In this document: one piece after another, positions 42,015 through 52,630 of the stretch
Position numbering within the stretch: the first letter of the stretch is position 1
Layout: each line of letters begins with the position of its first letter
Assembly: GCA_005281725.1 (NCBI GenBank)
Contig: SSBO01000003.1
Coordinates: 2,531,824 to 2,595,823 of the forward strand
DNA from: Wuchereria bancrofti
Taxonomy: Eukaryota > Nematoda > Chromadorea > Rhabditida > Onchocercidae
Reading direction: 5' to 3'
Length of the DNA stretch: 64,000 nt
Position numbers and translations under genes: made by a program
Notes under the pieces: generated by a model
The model's database searches: none
What the model saw: only the letters and a program-made list of their open reading frames with translations
What the model was told of the DNA's origin: nothing

Positions 42015-42244
42015 GAAGATTTTTTGTTTTTCAAAATTTTTGAAAAAATTCTAAAAATAATCAAAGAAAAAGAAGAAACTAACGATGGAGAGATTCATCA
42101 TGTCGATCATCAAAATTGCCCAACTGCTATACACGATCTGAAGGCATTGTTTAATCCGAATAAATGAGATTACAAATTGGACAAAAACGCCAAGCGATTG
42201 ATTCATGTTTGCTCTTCGAAATTTATACTAAACGTACACAATGA
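42015..42244 (+). other. Coding-like fragment of unknown nature
   Basis: A 50-codon open stretch (42015-42167) ends with GEIHHVDHQNCPTAIHDLKA, then LFNPNK and a stop. A second frame overlapping its stop (ATG 42164) reads MRLQIGQKRQAIDSCLLFEI and six more residues. Composition is less AT-rich than the neighbours. I see no splice context and recognise no family; it may be a decayed gene or mobile element fragment, or chance. Confidence 0.2.
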
Positions 42245-43471
42245 TGAAAATTCAGAAATTAAGTAACTATAACGGATATTTTCATCGAAAAGCAAATGAA
42301 AAATATGGCAGAGTTGTTAGCAGTAAGAGAAATAGGAATAAGTTCTAAGTATATTTTCATTGATGACCAATTCATTCTAAATTTATAAAATATTATTTCA
42401 ATGAGAGTTAATACTTTAGCAATATATGTTTGAGGAAAAGAAATTCCCACTATGATCTTTGTTGCATCTTCTCCTCTCGGCACAAATTTTATGATAATTG
42501 TGACAATTTTTAGGCAAAACATTTCAACAAAATTAAAAATAAATTCTCCAAATTTCAATACTCCAACGATAATCGATAATGAAAAGTAGCTGGAAAGCAA
42601 TTTTTTTTTCTTTCTTACATTAATATAACAAACTTTGGTGGGAAATTTTTAAATTTCATATTTTAAAATTGATGCAACTTTTAGACTCTCTTCCACTCTT
42701 TTTCACATTTTGCTGTAAATATTTAAATTATCCCTAAGGATTTTTTTTTTTCGTTAATTTTTGCAAATATCACAGTTTTGAGAATAAGAATGGATAGAAA
42801 GAAGCAATTTAAGTGACTAAATCTGAAGCTAACTTTGAAATAGACAAATAGCTTTCAAGCTATCACATAGTCATAAAATAAATTTAGCACAGACATGCTA
42901 AAAATATAATTAAATCTAACTTCTTATCGCTTTTTATCGCAAATAATTATCACTATCACACTGATATCATCAAATGAGCAATAAAATCAACTTTAAAATT
43001 CATTTTTTATTATATAATTATAGCAATGCTTTTTTTTTTTCATCTCAAAAAAAAAAGAGCAATAATTTAAAAGAATAGAAAACTTTAGATGAATGGAAAA
43101 AAAAATGGAATGAACGGAAGATTTAGTAGAAAAATGAAAAAAACGAAAACGGATCGATCTCATCGTTTCATTAAAAAATTTCCTATTCATATTCACTTTT
43201 TTTGTTTCACTTATTCTCATTCTATTCCAACAAATCTTGATTATTTCACTAGCTTTGAACATAAACCAATTAAGAATTTAACTTAAGCTTAGTTAGATTA
43301 CAACTACTACTACCAGTAGTGCCTTCCTTATCATTTAGCAACTTTTTAATATCAAATTTAAACAGAGAAAAAAAGTACAGAGTTACGACTTATCATTTCT
43401 CTGATAACTTCTAATTAACAAACATTTAAATTAATGAATAAATTAAACTTACAGTTGTGTGTGCCTCAACA

Positions 43472-43512
43472 GTACACATACACACACACACACACACACA
43501 TACATTTACACA
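43472..43512. repeat. (CA)n microsatellite
   Basis: ACAC run flanked by ACATAC, followed by a GA-rich tract (43545-43580). Confidence 0.9.
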
Positions 43513-44139
43513 TAAAAGAGAGATTAAACAAATTCACAGCAGAGATAGAAAGAGAGAGGGAAAGAGGGAGAAGGAGAAAAAGTATTATTAGATAATTTTT
43601 TTTTTAGATAAATATGGAAAGAAAATGAAGAATTTTTCAAATTTAATTTGAAAATAATTTAAAATGTGCTGAATAATTTATATTTAACAAAGACGATATG
43701 ATATCATTCGACAATTTCTTCTTAATTTTAATAACTATCAAATTCTTTTTTGAGAAGATATTAGCCGAATTTTGCTAAAAACATTAATTTGAAACTTTTT
43801 TTTTTTTTTTAAAAATTTTTTTTAGTGCTAACACAATTGATTTCTTAAAATTTTTTTTCCTTTATATTTTCAGTCTTTCCTTTCTGATCCTTGTAAAATC
43901 ATGGATGAATTTTTTAAAAAATAAAATTTTAAAATTATTTCAACGACCATTGTATCCTCCCAATTAATCAAGAAATTGACTTAAGAAAGAATAGGAAAAA
44001 AAAAAGAAATGATTGAATGATTTGAAGGATGAGATAAACGAGGACATTTTCCGGGTAATTTCTGCTATTTCTAAGTATATTTCAAATTTATTGGCTGTTT
44101 TGTTATGTGAATGAAAATGTAATATTAAATTATATTAAA

Positions 44140-44176
44140 AAGAGAGAGAGAGAAGGAGAGAGAGAGAGAAGAAGAG
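44140..44176. repeat. (GA)n microsatellite
   Basis: AGAG run with AAGG interruptions. Confidence 0.9.
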
Positions 44177-45793
44177 ATGTTAAAAGAGAAAAACTTCGCA
44201 AAATAGAGCTTATTAATTCGTCAAAGTCTCGAAAATTTTCGTTAAATTTTAAAAATGACATCATAGAGAATTATTAATTGTGCAAAAATTTAAATTCCAT
44301 ATTTTTCGCTTCCATTACGACTAAGAAAAATGATAAAAATTTTTAGAATTTCAACTAGTACTATATGTAATAAGAATATGAATAATATTAGAAAGTTGCA
44401 AATCAACGAATTTATAACTTTCAAAAATTCGAAACTAATCGATATGACAATCTTTAAGCATTTTACTTCTTTTCTAAATGTTATATAATACTAGGAAAAG
44501 CACAACTGACATTTCCACAGATGCTAACAGATATACCAGTTACCTTTTAAATTGGATATTTTTGAAAAATACTTTTTCAAAATTGTTAATTACAAGATTT
44601 TCATATTATACAATCAAAGTGAAGTTGCAAAAATAAAATAAAAATAATTAAGAAAAATAATTTTTAATTGAAAATTTTGCCCAAGAATAGTCAATGCATT
44701 TTGAAATGCGTTATCGAATGATCAAATTAATGAATAAATAATTCAAATTTCGTATTTCATTACTACTCCTTCCAAGTAATATTTACATATTCAATAATTA
44801 ATGAGTTTATGAGATCATTTATCTATTCTTCATTTACCACATATTTTCATTTAAGCTTCATTTTTGGCTGGCTAAAATGCATCGATGATGAGAAATGACA
44901 ACTTCGTGGATGACATCATTAGGAATTGAAAATTTTCCAATTTTTAATCGAATTCAAATTTATATCAAAGAATGATTCTGAAATGCCTGAAAGTAGTTGT
45001 AAATATGTTGAGAAGAGTTCGATGCTATTAAAATAATAATATTAGTTATCACTGCCAAATATTATATGCTAAGAAATATGAAATTTCCATTAACATTGCT
45101 TAATGCAGAGATTTTGTGGCCTAGGCTCTGGCCCTTGAAAGCTATTCTTTGTCCAACAATTTCCATTGTCTTTTCCTAGGCCCTTTGATTATTGGAATTT
45201 GTCTCTTTCGACTATTGCACATATAACATTCATTTATTATATCAGTAAAATAAATTCTGGAATAATGTTTAACTAAAAGTAAGGAATTTTACGCAGAATT
45301 TTCAAACTCTCAACTTCCTGTGCAAGCTAATTTAATTAATGACACGGAGTATTTTTTTTAAAGCATTAAAATTCATCAATTGTATTGAAAATAATCATGT
45401 TTTTTTCTGGAAATCCTAATTTTCTCACAATCAACATTGACTAACACAAATCACAGCAATCACACATTTCAATTAATTAAGCTTAAATCAATTTTTTTAG
45501 AAACAAAAATATTTACAATGAATATAAAACAAGAAAACTTCATGTTATTTGAACGAATCTCAAAAACAAAACTCTGTGAAATTCAAATAAACATTGAAAA
45601 TAATTAATAAACATTCAAGCATTTCTAAGGCAACTAGGCATACTTATATACCTTCATAAATTGATAAAAAATGAATTAGTATTATTAATTAGCACATATT
45701 GCTATAGCTAATTAAAGAATGAATGATAATTCGAAAGCAACAAGCAAAAACCATATGGTCTAATTTGCTATTGCATCCAAACATTAGGAGAAA

Positions 45794-46551
45794 GCGTAGA
45801 TTGCGTGAATTTTCCTCTCAACCCGGGTTTCACGTGCACTCTCGATCTTCCCTACTCTCACATATTAATAGCGTAGATTGCGTAAATTTTCCTCTCAACC
45901 TGGGTTTCACGTGCACTCTCGACCTTCCCTACTCTCACATATTAATAGCGTAGATTGCGTAAATTTTCCTCTCAACCCGGGTTTCACGTGCACTCTCGAC
46001 CTTCCCTACTCTCACATATCAATAACGTAGATTGCGTAAATTTTCCTCTCAACCCGAGTTTCACGTGCATTCTCGACCTACCCCACTCTCACATATTAAT
46101 AACGTAGATTGCGTAAATTTTCCTCTCAACCCGAGTTTCACGTGCATTCTCGACCTTCCCTACTCTCACATATCAATAACGTAGATTGCGTAAATTTTCC
46201 TCTCAACCCGAGTTTCACGTGCATTCTCGACCTACCCCACTCTCACATATTAATAACGTAGATTGCGTAAATTTTCCTCTCAACCCGAGTTTCACGTGCA
46301 TTCTCGACCTACCCCACTCTCACATATTAATAGCGTAGATTGCGTAAATTTTCCTCTCAACCCGGGTTTCACGTGCACTCTCGACCTTCCCTACTCTCAC
46401 ATATTAATAGCGTAGATTGCGTAAATTTTCCTCTCAACCCGGGTTTCACGTGCACTCTCGACCTTCCCTACTCTCACATATCAATAACGTAGATTGCGTA
46501 AATTTTCCTCTCAACCCGAGTTTCACGTGCATTCTCGACCTACCCCAATAT
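45794..46551. repeat. 77-bp satellite, about 9.8 tandem copies
   Basis: Copies begin at 45794, 45871, 45948, 46025, 46102, 46179, 46256, 46333, 46410 and 46487, all exactly 77 bp apart; the last is cut after ACCTACCCCA. Each begins (G/A)CGTAGATTGCGTAAATTTT and contains CTCTCAACCC and TTTCACGTGCA. It is clearly richer in GC than its surroundings. Two variants exist: A has CCCGGG, GCACTC and CTTCCCTA; B has CCCGAG, GCATTC and CTACCCCA. Unit 5 is a hybrid. Each copy carries the CACGTG palindrome. The open frames at 45723-45953 and 46417-46614 are by-products, since 77 is not a multiple of three. Confidence 0.97.
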
Positions 46552-49242
46552 CACACCAAAATACAGCTAAATATAACAGCAAATGTTCTGCAACACTTAA
46601 TCTTACATACGTAATAAGTGGGCATATCATTGCTTACACATTTGAAGAAAAATGAAACAAAAAAAAATTTGTTTCGAACTTTTTAAATTCACTTAAAAAA
46701 AGAGTAAGAAAAGAAAAAGCAGAAGAAAAAACGATGAGTCAAGTTTGAACAAAAGCACAGTTTATCTGTTTGCTTTTTCTTCTAAAATTGAATTCAATCT
46801 GATTTGGATGATTTTATGCCAACAAGAAAAGTTGATAATCAATAAAAGTTTTGAAACATCTTGAGAGCTTCCTGAAAAAAAAAAGTCGAAACTCAAAAAG
46901 CACTGAAACATTTTGATTGATTGCGATATGATAGTGGCATAAAATCGAATGAATTGAATAACTGAGTTGAATAATTAATTTCATTATAATTTTTACTTTC
47001 ATCTATTTAATTTTATAATACTGAATTCTTTTTTTCTTTTAATAATTCAAGAATATAAGAAGTATATGCAAATTAGTTTAAGCATTTTCTTTCTCATTTT
47101 TCAAACTCATAATTTCTTATTTCTGTAATTTTTACTAAAGAAAAGATTTAAATTGAACATTCAATTTCAACTGCTATTTAAGAATAATAAGAATACCTTT
47201 AGGCATATTATAGTTTAAAAGTGGAAAGAAAAATTCAATCATTAGCATTCAAAGTATTGCTTTGAGGGATAAAAAAAGAGATAAAGAGAAGAAAGGGGAA
47301 ATAGAACTAATTAACTCTTCGCGTTTTTTTTTTTTTTCTTTTCTTTTCTTTCTCACTGAGGAATTTTTTTATCTTATATTTAAATTGTGCTATAATTTTA
47401 ACTTTCTTTCTCTTTCTTATAATTGCATTTTTAATTATTTGTTGTAAAAAAGAAAGAACTTATTAAATGATTTTTTTTTTCGTCTTCTTTTTTTCATGAA
47501 AATATCTAAAAAAAGATTTAAATTGTGAATTGCATGACGTAAATGACGTATGAATATGAGAAGTCAATAAATTTTGAAAATCAACAAATTAACTAGCATT
47601 CTCTTTTATTGATAATGTCAGCTTAAAATACTTGGATGATTAAAAATGTATGAGGATGGCAAATTGTTGTCATATCTAATCTGCGCCTCAACAAAGCATT
47701 AGGCTTTTTTTTTTCCACAGAATTTTAAATGGAATTTTATTTTTTTCAATATATATATATCGATATAGATAGATAAATCATGAAGTAATGAAGCGCTGAT
47801 AAATATCTTTCAAATTTAAATACATTCTAGACGATTCTGATGATGCTTGCATAAGATTAAACTTTAAATTATGAAAAGCTATGCAAAATAGCTAAAAATA
47901 GATTTGAGCAAAATTCGAATGCTCAAAGGACAATTATTAGTTTAATCTTTGGTTAAATTTGCTATAGCTGTTAGACAAATGAATCATGCTATGTCTTCTT
48001 CCCAAGAATTAATCAAATTTATGTTCGTATAATTTTAAAATGACAAGTTTAGTCTAACATATTAAACTTATCATAGTCGTTTCACTCAAGCATTCTTTCA
48101 TTAACTGTGACAATGCACCTGTAAGGTTTGTTCGCTGAAATGGATTATTATTTTGAGAAACATTTAAAGGTAAGTACATTAGCACATTTTTAACGAGTGG
48201 AAAATGAAATTAAATGTTTAGCTTGGACTGGCCTTAATTTAAAATATATTCTTTCATAGTTTCAAACTTAATTATCACATCTTATAAATAATTAAATAAA
48301 AGAACGAATGGAACTTTAATGAATGAAGAAATGACACAAAGAAATGTAATTAAAGATTTATTTGAATTTCATAAATCATAAAAAAAATTTTTTTTTTTTA
48401 GGTAAAGAGGATAAAAATGATATTTTTCAAATGTTCCTTGCTTCAACTTTTCTCTTTTTAGTTTTTTCCTTTTGTCACTGTTTGTTGAAAAAAGTTAATA
48501 TCAATGTTTTTTAATTTTATTATATTTGAATTTTTTTCCAACTAACTAAACTATCTAAGAAAATGTACTTTCACAGTTCATTTATCAATAAAATTCAGTA
48601 GTTACTTTTTATTTGTTTTTTAATTTTTATTCGCTTCATTTTTTCCGCTTTTTTTAATTTTTCAATACAGGTGAAGTTATGAAACTTTAAAAAAATGCGA
48701 AATGAATGTTGACTAAAAGACCTTCCTATCACTGTTGTGGAATATTTAAATTCCTATATCATTCAATGGAAAAATATTTATAAATTTCTAGAAGAAAAAA
48801 TGATTAAAATAAAAAATAATTAAGGAGAAAGAATGACTCTTTGCTCCTTCCTTAATTTCCATTCCAAATTGTGTTAGCAATTGAATCAATAAAGGAAATC
48901 TTGAAATTAAAAATATAACATTGTGATGAATTTGAAATGTTTGAAGTTAGGTTAATTAGCATATTTCAACATTCACTTCCTTATGATCCTATTTAAATAT
49001 TTATTTTGATTGCAGAATTGATTAATTATTACTAAAGTACAATTCTGGAAGACAAATTTAAACTAAGAATATCGATTAAATTTTATCTATTAATGTAAAT
49101 ATTAATGTAAATAATTAAGCTATGTATTCGACATCATAATTCTTTTTCCGAATTGTACTGTTGAAAAAAAAAACGGATAATTTCCTTTTTTAATTTCTAA
49201 TTTATCAAATAGTATGCAAATTTGAATTTAAATTAAATTGTA

Positions 49243-49329
49243 GGATAAATGATTACTGATCGACAGCTGCTAAAACATTTGCTAGTGAATATCATTGCGA
49301 GTGGTCGGTTTATTTTGAAAAATTCAAAT
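49243..49329 (+). other. Candidate exon of unknown gene
   Basis: AAATTGTAG (acceptor-like) is followed by an ATG at 49249 and MITDRQLLKHLLVNIIASGR plus FILKNSN, ending at the strong donor GTAAGT. It could be a trans-spliced first exon or an upstream exon of the pseudokinase gene. Joining it to the acceptor at 50061 gives an immediate stop, so it would have to be noncoding or part of another transcript. Confidence 0.25.
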
Positions 49330-50059
49330 GTAAGTTACAAAAAAAAATTTAGACAAACTAGAAAACGATGTAATCAATTTAGGATTTCTAAAATTCTTTC
49401 AGATAGGAATATCACAAATTATAGAATCATTGAGAAATCACCGATTTTGAATCGTATTTTATGTTCTGTCCGAATATTTCGTCTGTTGCGATTTGTATTA
49501 GAGAAAACAAATAAACAAAAGAAGACAACAGTAAATAAGATAGAAATGAATAGGAAATAAAGAAATGAAATGATAAGTGAATTAAATAAGACGAATTTTG
49601 CTTACCACGTTCCATCGTCACGTTTTATACAATGTATACGTGAAGTCAAATTTAATTATTCATATTTAGTGGGAGTTTTTACGTCATCAATGTCTTTGAA
49701 CTTGAAATGAAAAAATATATATGTAAAGTTTTATAATATAAAATGATGTCAACTAATGAACTCAATGTTTACATTTTATTGCGATTTTTCTCAGAAAATA
49801 ATTCCTTGTGACATTTTTTTTGTCCTCTTGAACTATACAACTCCCCCGCACTTATTTGCTTCTTTCATATATTAAATAAATATTTATCTCCCAAATAAGT
49901 ATGAAATTATTTGCAATTTGAATATTTCAATAGCTTCTCAAAATAATGCAAAGGAATTTAATTGATAAATGATGATAATTCAAGTTTAATTGATAATTGC
50001 TGATAATTCAACATTCTCACATTCAAACGATGTTCGTGAAAAATTTTTTCTTTTCTTTC

Positions 50060-50061
50060 AG
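50060..50061 (+). promoter_or_regulatory. Probable trans-splice acceptor
   Basis: TTTTCTTTCAG ends 18 bp before the pseudokinase start codon, with no upstream coding exon that joins in frame. This is the usual position of a spliced-leader acceptor in nematodes. Confidence 0.6.
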
Positions 50062-50079
50062 TTTCAATACTGACAAAAT

Positions 50080-52129
50080 ATGGGAGGAACAGTTTTTTGG
50101 GGTGAAATTGAAGAGAACGTAGAAAATATCTGCGGTGTTATTGATTATGATAAGCATGCATTCTTCATAACATGCACAGAAGACGATCCAATAGATCGAG
50201 AATATACAATACATCAAGTTTATGATGATAAAGCACCTGATACTGTACTTTTTATTTCTTTTATTTAATTGCTGAAAATTTTACTCTAAACATTGAATGA
50301 CGAAATTAAGGCTATTTTAATAAGTTTTCAATGCAATTTTGTCTTTTTTACATTACTTTGTTGATATAATAATAGCTACAAATCAAAATTTCACTTTTTC
50401 AAGAAACTTTACAAAAAGTTTTTTCTAAAATTTTTCTGCAATGCTTTGTTTATTGCTTTGCTTGATCACTAAGCTGTTTAGTGACTAAGCTTGGTTTTGT
50501 TTACTCGCTTTGTTTACTTTGTTTGCTAAGCTTTGTTTACTTGCTAAGCAACTTAAATAGGTTATTTTATTTTCTTCAGGATTAAAAAATTTATAGGCAA
50601 TGCATATGTTAATTGCAAGACATGATAAAACAAGTGATCGGAAGAATACAGCCATACATCGAACTGTGAAAATTTTAGAAATGGTCAAAGGTCGCTCTGT
50701 GCATTTCCCAAAAATAATTTGCTATGGCCGTCTCAGAAAGGTAAAATTTGTTATAATTTAGTAAGATAATTCAAAATAATGTAGAAGATAAATAATTTGA
50801 AATTTTATAAACTTAAGAAAAATTTAGATATTAGAATAAATAATTTATTAAATAAGTTTTAATTGTAAGAATCAATTGCTATTAGATGATATTTGGTGAA
50901 AGCGGTGATCAGGATGCTGAACGGGATCCGGAATGGATTGGACGACCGTGTGCCATTCTTGAGTATCATGCATCGATGGTTGGTTCACTGTTATCATTAT
51001 CACCTACAGGTACTGTTCCGTTGGATCTAGCATTAGTCATTATGATAGGATATGTTCGAGCTCTTGCATCACTTCATCGACTCGGTTATGTTCACCGCCA
51101 GGTCTCACCCTACAGGTAAACCATTTAGTAAATAATTTAGTATTGATTGATTTGACAGTTCATTAATGCTATTCTCTTAATTAATACCTTTAAAATAAAC
51201 AAATATATTAATTTTCAAATAAATTTAATTATAGTTTTGCATATCGCAATCCAATCTCCTATGATTCTATTGAATCACGCATGTTAATTATCGATTTAAG
51301 CTTAGCTTTGCCATGGCCTTGTAAGCCACGTTCATTTGTACCATTCGTTGGTACAATTCGGTACAGTTCCGTAAGAGCTCATCGAGGACGTGAACAGGTA
51401 GATGATATTCTGAGCGGAAATATTCCATTAAATATAGTCATAAAAAAATTAATTTTGAGGAAAAAATAAGAAAAAAAAGTTGGAAATAAAAACGAAAAGA
51501 AAATAAATTGAAAAAGAAAAATTAAAAATAAAATAGTACAATGAAGAAGTAAATATTAAAGGGTCCCTCAGATGATATCATAGCTCTAATTTATGTGATT
51601 GCTGAAATGATCTCGGGCAAACTACCATGGCGTTCGGTGTTTGATGAAAAACGAGTATGTGATATGAAATGTTTATTTTATCGAAATATCGAATTTAAAC
51701 GACTTCCTAGAGAAATTCGATCCCTTTACAGGTAAATGCTATTGTTCATAGGTAAAAATAATAGGCATTACTTCGATCATTTAACAAATAAAGAAAGCCT
51801 GAAGAATGATTTTACTTTGAGTATTGCAATGAAGTTTAATTGATCATTTTTTCACTCAAAATAAAGAAATTAAATTCAGTTTTTTTTTTTTTTTTTCTGG
51901 AAATATTTATATCTATCTTATCTCTCGCACATTTATATATCAACAAGCACTTTTTATCATATATGTTATCATAAAAATTTTTTTCAGATTAATGTATATG
52001 ACATTGTCACCTTATCCAATAGATTATAAATTTATTATTGAGCAAATTCAAGCAGCTCTAAAACGTCGTTATCCTAGCAATAAACATGAACTTCCATCAT
52101 GGCTTGCTATACCAGTTACTGAAGAATAA
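50080..52129 (+). CDS. CK1-family protein kinase-like protein, probable pseudokinase
   Basis: Six exons: 50080-50244, 50597-50740, 50886-51115, 51235-51397, 51562-51731, 51988-52129. They sum to 1014 bp, or 337 aa plus TAA. The fold is recognised by CK1/tau-tubulin-kinase landmarks: ALASLHRLGYVHRQVSPYSF for the catalytic loop, MLIIDLSLALPW for the DFG segment, FVGTIRYSSVRAHRGREQ for the activation loop with the CK1-type SVRAH, DDIIALIYVIAEMISGKLPW, and a C-lobe ending LPSWLAIPVTEE. The catalytic set is degraded: the HRD Asp is Gln175, the next Lys is Ser177, the Mg-binding Asn is Ser180, DFG is DLS (200-202), the VAIK-type Lys appears to be His45, and no glycine loop is visible. Phosphotransfer is therefore unlikely; a scaffolding or regulatory role is inference. 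Nematodes carry many CK1-like genes, often in the male germline; expression of this one is unknown. The start follows a candidate trans-splice acceptor. Confidence 0.9.
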
Positions 52130-52630
52130 TACTATAAATATATTATCAATTCATTATTATTTATCAATCTTTTCACGCAACTGATCAATCATCTCATTTA
52201 TAAATTCAAATATTATACTTTCATCAATGTGTGAAAAAAAGAAATTCGATTATAATTTTTGTACTCTATTTGAACCACTTTTATTGCCAAATTAATATTT
52301 GCTCATTTCTCTTGAATGAATGAAAAGATTTCATTATGATATCTTTTATCAACTTTTATCTTCAAATACTTCTTACTTTTCATATGAAACAGAGAAAAAA
52401 AAGTGAAAGACTTATTTCTTTACAAATTCGTAGGAATTATTTGGTGCTACTCATAAAAATTATGCAAATTTGTTAGCAAATTTGTAATTTTAATATACAT
52501 ATACTCAAAATTTGAAAAATACAAAAAGTTAAAAAATTTTTGAGCATAAAGCAAAATGTACAGAATAACAGAAATTTTGAAATAAAATTGAAATTGACTG
52601 TAAGGAGATAGAAGAAATGTACAGTAGTTG
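52130..52630. other. Convergent intergenic region
   Basis: About 500 bp between the pseudokinase stop and the collagen stop. AT-rich, no gene; it should hold both 3' UTRs. Confidence 0.7.

Larger units (their letters stand above)
31110..45793. other. Gene-poor region upstream of the RhoGAP gene
   Basis: About 14.7 kb of AT-rich DNA with no exon chain on either strand. It contains a less AT-rich stretch at 31960-32060, several GA, TG and AAT microsatellites, short tandem duplications, a TGACGTCA palindrome (39625-39632) and a coding-like fragment at 42015-42244. The long open frames, such as 42259-42600 minus, are hydrophobic low-complexity translations with no family resemblance. Confidence 0.6.
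46552..50079. other. Intergenic region upstream of the pseudokinase gene
   Basis: About 3.5 kb of AT-rich DNA. The only stretch with possible exon character is 49243-49329 (plus). Open frames here are otherwise short and biased. Confidence 0.6.

Noticed and set aside
42259..42600. 113-codon minus-strand ORF, considered as a mitochondrial or Wolbachia-derived membrane protein
   Set aside because: It is hydrophobic and long for the region, but I could match no motif of a mitochondrial or bacterial protein. The frame is not supported by splice sites or a conserved pattern.
45794..46551. CRISPR-like array
   Set aside because: The units are contiguous 77-bp copies with no unique spacers, in eukaryotic DNA, so this is a satellite.
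45723..46614. Repeat-derived open frames as a repetitive protein
   Set aside because: The frames arise from the satellite; 77 bp is not a multiple of three, so the frame rotates at each copy, and there is no splice or start context.
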